Of a stretch of DNA of 64,000 bases, positions 20,194 to 30,586 are shown one piece after another. Under the pieces are notes generated by a model. That model made no database searches. It saw only the letters and a program-made list of their open reading frames with translations, and had not been told where the DNA came from. The stretch is from Anaspis maculata (lineage: Eukaryota; Arthropoda; Insecta; Coleoptera; Scraptiidae), in contig OX421967.1 in assembly GCA_949128115.1 (NCBI GenBank), positions 25,188,635-25,252,634 on the forward strand. Direction: 5' to 3'. Both the position numbers and the translations under genes were made by a program. How positions within the stretch are numbered: the first letter of the stretch is position 1; each line of letters opens with the position of its first letter.

Positions 20194-21487
20194 TACAGGT
20201 GAAGACTGGTGCAAAATTTCTGAAAGTTTGACATGTTCCCTCTTGAACAAAAAATTTTTTCACTGTATTTCGACACCGTAGACAGGAAGGTAGACCTCAT
20301 ACCTCTAGATGATTTTTAAATTTTTTATGTTTCTCTCTTGTTTACAGGGCGACCTCAAAAAGTCAACTTTTTTTAATGCAATATCAACTCTTTTCCTCGT
20401 TATCCGATTTTCACAATTTTTGGCTCATTTTGGAACTAAAACTTCAGGTAGGAATACCAAAGGATCAAAATCACCTCAAGACAGACATCCAAGATACAGG
20501 GTTGCATGAAAAGTGACCCAAACCTGAATTTCTCTTGGAATCAAAGTTGAGAGGAGAATCGAATGAAAATCAACTTGAGTATCTTCTGAAGTACCATTCA
20601 TTCTGAACACTTCAAGGTGCTTTTTTCTTCTATGGGACTGGAATTGCTGGTTAACAGGCCAAATTTGAACTGTTTGCTTTTGAACAAGAAATATCGCCCT
20701 TGTGCACTGAAAATGTTTGTAACCAAAGTAAGAAAATCGTATAAAAAACCTAATGATCACCAACAAACAGTGATCGACAAGTGAGTGATTGTTCCGATTT
20801 TTGTAACATTGGTTACGAGCAGCTTCATGTGAGTAAGGCCCCCGATTCTCCTTCGAAAACATGCGGTTGTAATTTGGTTTATTTGAATAACAGTTCAGAT
20901 CTCATGCAAGAAGACCTTGAAGTGTTCAGAATGGATGATTCTTCCGAAGGTAAGTTGATTTTCATTCAACCGATTCTCCTCCCAATTTATATTCCAAGAG
21001 CAGTTCAGGTTTTGGTCATTTTTTATGTGCAACCCTGTGTTTTAAATATTTGTCTTGAGTTATTGATTTGGATCCTTTGATCCTACCTGGAGCTTCAGCT
21101 TCAAAATGAGCCTTAAATCTCGAAAATCGGTCAGCGATTAGGCAAGTTACAACTGTGCCTAACATTAAGAAGTTGACTATTTGAGGTCACCTCGGGTTCC
21201 ACCAAAATTTTAAGAGCAGATTAAATCTATCACGCTGATAGTTGCTGTGCACCAGCCAATAGGATGGCCAGTTGCTTAGTTACTATCAGAGTAATAAAGT
21301 TATCGCGTTGATAAAAGTTTGGTGGAACCCGAGGTTAGTCTGTAAATTGAAGAGATAAATCAGAAATTCAAGAGCCGTCCGGAGGTAAATATGTGCTCTA
21401 CCTTCTTGTTGATATCCAAGAAAAAAATTGTTTGCTCAGTATGTCAAACTTTCAGTAATTTTGCACCAGTCTATTGAACACTCTGTA
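20194..21487. repeat. 1.29-kb palindrome, TACAGG(G)TG family
   Basis: The left tip TACAGGTGAAGACTGGTGC is mirrored by a right tip ending GCACCAGTCTATTGAACACT then CTGTA. The arms correspond across most of their length; for example AGAATGGATGATTCTTC near 20930 answers the inverted copy near 20600. The centre is near 20770. The right arm contains a 145-bp insertion (21190-21334) that the left arm lacks. Confidence 0.75.
21190..21334. mobile_element. 145-bp MITE inside one palindrome arm
   Basis: Near-perfect tips CCTCGGGTTCCACCAAA and TTTGGTGGAACCCGAGG bound a short non-coding hairpin. The mirrored left arm of the host palindrome (about 20345-20365) lacks it, so the insertion is directly demonstrated. 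A 3-bp duplication is possible (TCA and TTA, one mismatch), but I cannot assign a superfamily. Confidence 0.75.
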
Positions 21488-23519
21488 AAATTAAAAATTT
21501 AAGAAACGTGAGTATTTTCGACAATTATTTTTTCCGGTTTTGGCGGCCACATCAACAAAATTTTAACCAAACGTTCCTCCCGTCAGATACTACTTATGTA
21601 CCAAGTTTCATCAAAATCGATGGAATTTTTCCAGTGTTTTTCGGTCTCCAAGGTCTCCGACCAATATTCCAACAAGTAACTTCTTTATTAATTATTACGT
21701 AAAATTAAAATCTGAAACTTCTGAAACAAATTGTGCAAGAAAATAAATTGGAAACAAATATTAATAAATAAGATTGAATGGAAAATTAAAGTCGTAAACA
21801 TTTTGATCGATATTTTATTTGAGCAAGGCGTTTTTACGTGAAAGCTTTCAAAAATTCGACATTTTTTGCACATCAAAATGCAAAAGCGCATTTGGTTCGT
21901 GCGTGCATGAAACCGTTATAAAACCGCATTAAAACGCATTTGTCTCGCTATCTATGGAGACGAAACTGGGCATTATATTTGAAGGGGAGGCGATGTTCGC
22001 CATATGGCCCGAGAATCAGTGTGTATACCGAAAGTCATTAGTAGGGGCATGTTGATACGGATCCGTGCTAAAATTTTCACTTAATTTTCCAGATCGTCTT
22101 CAACAATTAGTGCGGTGACATTTGTATGCAATTAGAGTAATGACACAGAAAACTTCAGGAGCATCGAGAGCACCATCCCGGCTATAGAAAGCCACCGGTA
22201 ATGATCTAAAGGACCTCACACACAATCCCTCACACCTTTCACGCATAAGTTTAAATATAAACCGAATCGAATCGGGTATTACTTCTGTTTCAATTTTTTC
22301 GTATTTTGTCCTCGGCGGCGGTCTTTTTTATACAGGTATAGGGTATCTCCTTAATTTTACTGAACATTTGTGGAATTTGTTAAATACGTCAAGAAACATT
22401 GAAGATCATAGAAACATTTTAAAATATTTCATAACTCCAAATTCTTATCTAGGCGCCGTTTTAGATGGGTTATACCAAACGTTATACCTAATTATGTCAT
22501 TTAGAGGTTTGGAAACAAAATGAGTTGCAGATTATTCATGTAATCGTTTCATACAGCAAAATCACATCTTTTCATTTGACATAATTTTTGTTTTTTTGTG
22601 GTGGAATACAGCTCGAGCTGACCATTACATCGCAAGATTTTTACAATGTTTTGTTTACTAATCTTGTCAGAGAACTACAACCCTCTAATACGGCCTTCAA
22701 ATTAAAACAAAAGGAGAAATTGTTTTCCGTCCAAATTCAGGGTGGTCGTCGTCAATTAATTCCTACTTTCGACCTGTGACGATCTATAGCATGCATGTTC
22801 ACAACCATTTCACTACACTCGAACCCAGAAGCGCGGTTTCCTTTGAGCCGTTTTGCAAACCATGAAACGATATTATTTCTCGGTATAATCTGCAGCTCAG
22901 TTTATGGCTTGCCAGGATTATTGATTACCCTAGTAGCAGTGTGCCAAACTTACGAAAAATAAACGTCAAATCCGAGTAGGTATATAGCGAAAGGTCGTAA
23001 TATGAGATTCTGAAAGTCGTAAAGACAGTCGAAATGACCCGTGAATCAGCAAAGGAGCAGCAGGTGGTTTACTATAAGAAACCGAAATCTGCTTGTTTCT
23101 TTTTAGTTTTAGTTTTGTTTTTGTTATGAAGGTATATTACAAACTTTCAGTTCCTGGACGCTTATTTAAATTTTTGTTTCGAACCAATCGATGACCCACC
23201 CTTTATTTCATTCATAAATACATGAGTTAAGAAGCCAATAGCAGCGCAGATTCAAATTTAATCCGACGCTAAAGTTATTGAAGTTTAATATTGTTACGTA
23301 TCTCGCGAAAGAGTTCGAATATACTTGAGACGCGCAAATTAATTGCAATTAAGTACATACAATCGCTCCCAATCGCAATAATGTATTTTTGAACACTGAA
23401 ATATGAGAAATGCCCCTAAATGCGCATCGCACTAAAAACGCTTTTAGCTTAAAAGTGGGATATGAATACGGGCCTATGATTATATTACAATATGATTGTG
23501 ATGACAATAGTCTTTTTCG
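21488..23519. other. Unassigned intergenic DNA
   Basis: No repeat structure, RNA or coding sequence was recognised. Confidence 0.45.
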
Positions 23520-23700
23520 AGCGAGTGACGGCCCACTAGTCGAGTGGACTGCGTATTCGCTCGGCAAGCTGAGCTCCCGGGTTCGATTCCCGGGCATATC
23601 AGGTCTGGGTGTCGTGCTGAACAAACGGATTTTTCACTTGTAATACTGAACATAAATAAATGCAGCAACTCCTATGGCGTATAAATGCCGATGAGGAGGA
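23520..23700 (+). mobile_element. tRNA-derived SINE
   Basis: A box-A-like TAGTCGAGTGGACTG near 23538 is followed by a perfect box B, GGTTCGATTCC, near 23580. The box B lies inside a CCCGGG-paired T-arm-like stem. These are internal RNA polymerase III promoter elements. A non-tRNA tail of about 100 bp follows. The head does not fold into a good acceptor stem, so it is not a functional tRNA gene. The ends are approximate and I found no target duplication. Confidence 0.65.
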
Positions 23701-24253
23701 AAACAAAGTTTTAAAAAAGTTTAAAAAGTTTTAAGAGTAACTTTTTGTAACCGGTTGGTTATTAGCGGTTGACATTAGATTGACAGATACTGTCATTTTT
23801 TTGACATCTGACATTTCTCGCTAAAACGTTGCGGTTATAACTTTGGTTATCAGCATTTGGCGGGAAAAGAGTGAATTTAATTGACGGAGAAAATTCTGCG
23901 CTACTTTGGCGGTACCGGCAAGGAAATAAAAACTTAATTTCCTGGAAACTTTTTGTTTTTATCTGAAATATTGGTATCCTAATTTAAAATCCCTAATAAA
24001 TCTAAGTTACGGCTAAAAAACAATTCAAAAACTCCAATTTAGAAAGGTGATATCTCGGTAATGAAGCTACAATTGAAAAAATGGCGTAAATGGCACTTTT
24101 ACGCAAGGGGAATCCCCCGTTGAAGTTTGTAACACCAGCTTGGAAACACCTGTAGAATCCGTTCAAAACTTGAATCATAGATCATAGGGGTTAACCATAG
24201 GCGGCCATCGGACATCTGGATTACCCGATGCTCTTGTGGGTCCGTCGCATTCC
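23701..24253. other. Unassigned DNA
   Basis: Short local inverted motifs around TGACAG and CTGTCA occur near 23785-23815. Nothing else can be supported. Confidence 0.4.
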
Positions 24254-25034
24254 TAACACGGCACTACCTTTTTTTTCACCGCTATTTTTCGTTTGTCGAC
24301 TTTTCGACTTTTCTCTGCCTTTTAATTCACGAAGTGACGCAAACCGCTGGTTATATGCTGAGTGCTGACAAATGAAAATGAAATAACACTCCCATAGTTG
24401 AGGTTATGTACGCTTAAAATGACACTAATGACAGCTGGGGTGCATGGAACACGAGCGCCATTACTTCGGGCGTTTACCACTATAGTTTCCCATTGCACGG
24501 GAGCTTCCCAACTCGTAACACTGTGTTCAAACGGTCTAGAAGGAGCGCGTGTGCTCTCGAATGCACGAGAACCTCGCAACTCGTAACAATAAATAAATAC
24601 ACTTCGGGTGGAAGAACATTAGCTGTAAGAACTGCAACGTCTGTATGGATCGCAAGCGCGGTCCGAACCGAAGCAGCGAGATTTACAAAATGTAACGGTT
24701 AGATACAGCTGCTATCTAACCGTGCATTCGAGAGCACACGCGCTCCTTCTAGACCGTTTGAACACAGTGTTACGAGTTGGGAAGCTCCCGTGCAATGGGA
24801 AACTATAGTGGTAAACGCCCGAAGTAATGGCGCTCGTGTTCCATGCACCCCAGCTGTCATTTGTGTCATTTTAAGCGTACATAACCTCAACTATGGGAGT
24901 GCTATTTCATTTTCATTTGTCAGCACTCAGCATATAACCAGCGGTTTGCGTCACTTCGTGAATTAAAAGGCAGAGAAAAGTCGAAAAGTCGACAAACGAA
25001 AAATAGCGGTGAAAAAAAAGGTAGTGCCGTGTTA
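24254..25034. mobile_element. Young foldback element with 313-bp arms
   Basis: The arms 24254-24566 and 24722-25034 are inverted copies that differ at only two positions by my reading (about 24390 and 24427 on the left). A 155-bp loop of unrelated sequence separates them. The tips read TAACACGGCACTACC and GGTAGTGCCGTGTTA. No clear target duplication is visible. It encodes nothing convincing, and the paired peptides on opposite strands come from the symmetry. The high arm identity implies recent formation or arm homogenisation. Confidence 0.9.
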
Positions 25035-25534
25035 AGTACCAGGCTGCACCTTTGCACCAGCTCTTTTTTTCCTCTCAGTGGGGCTCCTTTCCGCCTTGAC
25101 TCTTCTTTGAGCATTAGCACTTTTCCCCTTTCCGTACATTTCTTTGAGGGAGGTTATGTACGATAATTGTCAAGAGTGTCAATATGGGTGCATGAAACAC
25201 GTCACCCTTTACAATCCGTTTTGCCTATAGTTCCCCATTCTAGTGCATTCGAGAATATACACTAGGTTTTGGACCGTTCGAACAAATTGGAGATCCCAAC
25301 GTGCGAGTAGAACACATCTGCCCATTTAAGCCATTTTTTTGTTCGAAAATATTCTGACTGACTAACTGACAGCTGCGTACTATTTGGCTTGCCTGTCATT
25401 CATCACGGCCAACTCAATTTTTTTGAAAAAAAAACAAAAAAAAATAGCAAATTTTGTAAAAATTTCCGATTATCTCGAAAGAAATGGAGTTTAAGGGTAG
25501 GGTACCCCTAGTAAAAATAAAAGAGGATCAAAAA
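25035..25534. repeat. Degenerate relative of the 24254 foldback arm plus unassigned DNA
   Basis: At 25155-25330 the motifs GAGGTTATGTACG, GTGCATG and GTGCATTCGAGA occur in the same order as in the adjacent young arm, but with many differences. I read it as an old copy of the same family. The remainder is featureless. Confidence 0.45.
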
Positions 25535-25918
25535 AGCTATCAGATAACGTTATAAAATTAGGCGCATGCCATTTGAAAAAAATGAGTTTGAGATAAGAAC
25601 GAACTGCAAGAGATGCCCCCTAAAAAGTTACGGCCCCTTGAGTTCAATTTTCTAGAATTGTTTTTCCAACTCAACTTTTTACTGGCAAGATAAAAGTGAA
25701 CTTCAAGCTTCAAGGTATTCTATAAGAAAGTTTCGACCCCTCCTCGGTTGAACGGTAAAAAAGTTAGCCTCAAAAACGATTCTCAGAATTAAACTTTGAG
25801 CAGACGTAACTTTTTAGGGGGCACCTCTGGCAATTTGCTCTTATCTCAAATTCAGCATTTTTGGAAGCTGAAGCTGAATCCGAGAATAGCTAAGTTTTCA
25901 TTTCTGAAACACCTGTAT
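25535..25918. repeat. Degraded palindrome, probable TACAGGTG family
   Basis: GCCCCCTAAAAAGTTACG near 25614 is mirrored by CGTAACTTTTTAGGGGGC near 25805, and TTTGAGATAAGA by TCTTATCTCAAA. The right tip ends ACACCTGTA, but the left tip is eroded, so the left boundary is uncertain by tens of bases. Confidence 0.6.
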
Positions 25919-28085
25919 AGTCGGTTTAAGCGCAACTTTTCTCTCTTCATACTTTCCAAGAAATGTTCAGATACACTTATGGTTGGTATTTAATTCAATA
26001 CTTTATACATTTTTTTGTGGTCATCTCCACAAGAAAGTTACAACAAGAGCACCCGGCAGCACTCTAGACTAGATACTTACTCTCCTGGGAATTTCTTGGA
26101 ACTATTATCCAGCCAGTAGCGCATTAAAAATAAATCACGACTATCATTATCATCACTATGGCCATTCTATAGCTATACCTTTCTTGCGGCAATTACTTAA
26201 AAAATAACTAAGTACTCGACTATACCTACTCTAGCATGCCTATGTAGGTAACTACAAAATAAAGAAGAAAAAAATCAACGCACCAAAAAGTCAACACTTA
26301 TTACAGTCCCGACAGGTGGCTTTCATTGTCCACCCGCCACACAAAGCACACACACCGTTTCTCCGATTTGAATAATGTTTCATTCATCAGAATTTCATTG
26401 ATCTGGGAGAATTCGGTACACGTAAAAGTTGTAAAATACCTATGTAACAAAAAAAAAATTATAGAAAAGAAACTCTGCCGTTGACTTTGGTTGTGACAAT
26501 GATGTTTTGTGCGTCGATGAAAACTGATGGAAGAAAATGTTGCAATACCTACTTTCTTCACTGCATGGAAAAGTTTATGTGAAGTGAACCGTCGCTCAAA
26601 ATAACGCTAAGCTAAGCTATCCGATTTGATTTGATTCATCTCTTTTTAGAGGATTCTTCAGATCTTTCAAGGGAAGTGTCCCTAGAATGGGATGGGAGGG
26701 ATACTTCAGTTCAGGTTCAAACGGCTATAAAATAAAGTTGCGAGGCTCTCGTGCAATTCCACTACATTCGAGAATAAACACGGAGGTGTATACTGGCATA
26801 TTCGAGGCAGCGCAGTTCCAAAAGATTCGAGGGAGCTGGAGATCAAGATGCGCGCTAAGACACACATCTGCCCAATTGGCGGAGGTGCCGCGTCCAGAGT
26901 TTGCAGGAATATACGCGATTCTGATGGACGTCTCTAGAGCCGTGGCGAATCTACTAGCCGTCAAGACTGGAATATGCCAGAGGACGCGTGGAATGTTTCC
27001 GAAGGTAACACATGAGTATTAGAAGCGACACACGACCAGGGCGAGACAGATTTTAATTCACAGCGACGAAAGCGACAGCTTGGCTTCGAATAGCTTTCTT
27101 AGGGCTCAATTCCAAGTTTGACTTGTGTCCGGGGTTGCATCTGATTACCATGACAACGGCGCAAAACAATGAAATGTTTTAGCCAATCAGCTCGTTCACC
27201 TGACATGAAACTGAGCCTTTACTGTTCACTATAAGACTTATAATTTCCATCACAGGTTATCCCTACCCTTAGTATAACTTGCGGTTAAAAAATACCATAG
27301 ATATCCTCGCACCAACAATCGTTACTATGGCATTTACCTTTGAATAGTTAAAATTAACCAGTGATGCAAATACTGGCCCTTGGGTATGTATAACGATAAA
27401 AACAAAGCCGAACCAATGCCTGATCAGAGCAACAGTTGAAACAGAGGGCGAAACACGTACTTATCTGTAGTTTTGAGCAACAGATACGAGCGGTTTGTGA
27501 CAGCAGAATTTTTCATCAAATGCGAGTGATGGTTATTTTAATTCGAATCAATTATTGTAAGACAAAAAAAATGCGACAGATAAATCAAATTTACCATAAT
27601 TATTTTGTACATTTTTGCTAGCATCACATGTATGCACACTTATACTGTTCAGTTCCTATATGTACCTACCTATGTTCAAGTACCGTGCATTTCAGTATAA
27701 ATACAAAACTAGAACAGCAAGTTTCGATGCGGTTCTGCAAAAGGAAGTGTGAAATTATCGTAACAATGCAAAAACAAACAATAAAAAAGTTTACACCTTG
27801 AAGTTTTGTAATCATCTTTGATTGTCGGTATTAATGAATGGTATACGTAATTCATTACTTATCATGATTTGCCGGCTGCCCATTATACCCATCACATTGA
27901 CCTTATAAAATTTGATTCGATCCATATAAATTGCAACAATTGTCACTACAGATGAAAGTGAAAAGCATTTCTGGCGCATGCACTGTAATTTTTGTCTTTG
28001 GAAGTTGTTATAATGCCGACATTCCACACTAGGAACTCTTTTTAATTCGCAAAGTTTACCGTCTTCATAGTACCTACTTTCCTAT
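25919..28085. other. Unassigned intergenic DNA
   Basis: No coding region was recognised. The segment 26741-26880 shares a few short words with the degenerate repeat at 25155, but too weakly to annotate. Confidence 0.4.
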
Positions 28086-28477
28086 CGGCCTAATGACGAA
28101 GATACAGCCCCCCAAAGTTCAGTTTTTTCGGATTTCAAAAATTTGTAACTTAGGAACATTTCGACAAATTTAGCTTTAATTTAGCATAAGCTGGTTTGTC
28201 ATAATTATCTATCAAGCTGCCAAATTTGGAAACAATCCAATCAGTGGCGTAGAAGTTATGAGGGGTCACCTTAAGTCAACTTTTCTTCGGATGCTTCTAA
28301 ATTATTGACCCTACACCACTCGTTGGATTCTTCCCAAATTTGGCAGGTTGATAGATAATTATGACAAACCAGCTTTTGCTGAATTGAAGCTAAATTTGTC
28401 GAAACGTTCCTAAGTTATAAATTTTTGAAATCCGAAAAAAGTGAACTTTGGAGGGCTGTATCTTCGTCATTAGGCCG
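28086..28477. repeat. 392-bp palindrome
   Basis: CGGCCTAATGACGAAGATAC at the left is mirrored by GTATCTTCGTCATTAGGCCG at the right. The arms match for about 190 bp, including CAAATTTAGCTT and TGTCATAATTATCTATCAA. The centre is near 28280. The sequence just outside the right tip leads to a CACCCTGTATACAGG junction near 28562. Confidence 0.8.
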
Positions 28478-28705
28478 AACTTTGCAAAATGGTATATAGG
28501 TTTTTGTCATATTTTGATGAGATCTACCCACAGTTAAATTTTTTGCTATCATCCCTGAAGCACCCTGTATACAGGAATTATTGTTGTATGAAGTCCGGTC
28601 CACGTTCAAATATCCAGCCCTAATCTTTCGAATTCTTTCCATCATCGCCATCGGTTTTGCTGACTTTTGCACCCCGCAGACTGATCCCCAACCTTTCTCC
28701 TATAA

Positions 28706-28842
28706 GGTACGGTTGCGGCCTCATAAAAGTTTACACCGATGACAATCGTGTGGCCATGCCTATTCAAAATTACGTCAAAACTAAATTAGCATGGCCACTC
28801 GATCGCCGTCGGTGTAAACTTTTATGAGTCCGCAACCTTACC
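28706..28842. mobile_element. 137-bp hairpin MITE
   Basis: GGTACGGTTGCGG...CATAAAAGTTTACACC is mirrored at the right end with one or two mismatches in the outer 35 bp, and GGCCATGC mirrors GCATGGCC further in. It abuts the next element exactly, because TACAGGGTG starts at 28843. Confidence 0.75.
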
Positions 28843-29409
28843 TACAGGGTGATTCAAAAATGGCGCATTTCCTCCCGTGTACGTTGTGGGAGACATTAAG
28901 GGAGCACGGAAAAAATATTAAAAAAAAATTGGCTCATTTATCCTTCGAATTATGAAGAGGTGAAGTTGAGAATTTAACTTCTTCAATTTGCATGATTTCA
29001 AAGCAAAGCATTGTTACTTGCGAAGAGTCACATGTCGTTAGTAGTTCCCGATTGAAAATTTCTATTGCAACTGAGATTTGAGTCGTATTTTCATATTTCA
29101 AAATTCGTCTTTCACCTCTAAAGTGCCGTGAAAATACATTTGGCAAGTGTGTTTGGTATGGTCTGGCAGGTTCTACAGAGTTTCCAGGGTAACAATCCTT
29201 ACAATACAATAATGCTACTGTGATGTACTTCTTTGATCTAAAGGTGCCAGGTAGGTACTAATGCGATGCTGCCAGATTGGACAGATTTGTTTTTGTTAAT
29301 AACTTGCAAATCGAAGCCGAATAATTTTTTTTATTATTTTTCCCATGCTCTGTCAACGTCCATTATAACGTGCCCGAAAGGAAATGTGCCATTTTTGAAT
29401 CACCCTGTA
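28843..29409. repeat. 567-bp TACAGGGTG palindrome
   Basis: The left tip TACAGGGTGATTCAAAAATG is mirrored by CATTTTTGAATCACCCTGTA. The arms match for roughly 90-100 bp and the interior is less symmetrical. The right tip shares a TATA with the next palindrome. Confidence 0.8.
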
Positions 29410-30586
29410 TACAAGGTGATTCATGAGTGACCTTACATAGGCTAATGGCAGAGAGAGGACTTTGAGGCGAGTCAGGATCCACAGAAAAAAATTGTTTTCT
29501 CTATTGGTTACGAAGATACAGGGTGCATGTTTTGTGTGTTTCGTGTGAAACTTTGATGAGCGATATTTCTCAAACAACTGAAGATATTTTGTTGAAATTT
29601 ACCAGTAATACTTATTTGTGGGAACTCATCCAGAAGTCATACCAAGTAAGTCAAAATTCAGGGCCGGGCTAGAAAAAAAAGTGCCCCTTTGTTATTTGAT
29701 TAAAAAGTACAATTTTAGACCGCTTTTCTGAAAAACTGCTATCGGATTCGAAAAGCTGAAGGAAAATGCTTCAAGAATCACGCTTAAATTCAGATTACAC
29801 ACCTGCCCTGTTTCAACAATAAAATTAAAAGTGAAATTTGTGGGTAAGTTTCCATTTTCAACCGGACATAATCGACTCATTGTTTAATTGAATTCTTTTA
29901 GATTCATTTTTTAGCTTGTCTCTGTGGAATAGAAGGGCTTGGTTGAAAGAAAAATTCCATAGCCAAAGATTTTTTTTACGACCAAATCGAGTCAAATTTT
30001 TGTGTTTCACTCTCGAATTTGTCATCAAAAAAATGGTCGGCTCTGGAATTCTTCTCTCAACCAAGCCCTTCTATTCAACAGGGACAAGCCAAAAAATGAA
30101 TTTGAATGAATTCAATCAAACAATGAGTCGATTTTATGTCCTGTTGAAAATTGAAACTGACCCACAAATTTTACATTTAATTCTTTTGTCGAAACGGTTC
30201 AGGTGTGTCATCTAAATTTAAGAATGATTCTTGAAGCATTTTTCCTTAGCTTTTCGAATCCGACAGCAGTTTTTCAGAAAAGCGGCCAGAAAATATACTT
30301 TATGATCAAATAACAAAGGGGCACATTTTTTCTAGCCTGGTCCTGGATTTGGAATTACCCGGTATGGCTTCTGGATAAGTTCCAGCACAGAAACATTACT
30401 GGTAAATTTCAACAAAATTTCGCCGTCTCAGAAATATCGCTTATCAAAGTTTCATACGAAACACACAAAACACCCTGTATCTTCGTAACCAATGGAGAAA
30501 ACAAAATTTCTTCTGTGGATCCTGACTCGCCTCGAAGTCCTCTATCTCCCATTAGCCTATGTGAGGTCACTCATGGATCACCTGTA
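29410..30586. repeat. 1.18-kb near-complete palindrome, sister of 59679
   Basis: The left tip TACAAGGTGATTCATGAGTG answers the right tip CACTCATGGATCACCTGTA. The two ~585-bp arms correspond throughout, with a centre near 29995. The same arm sequence occurs at 59679-60690, so the element has been copied to at least two sites. Mirrored peptides on both strands carry no coding evidence. Confidence 0.85.

Noticed and set aside
24322..24890. Matching 60-85 codon frames on both strands
   Set aside because: They lie in the 99% identical arms of the foldback element and have no known domain.
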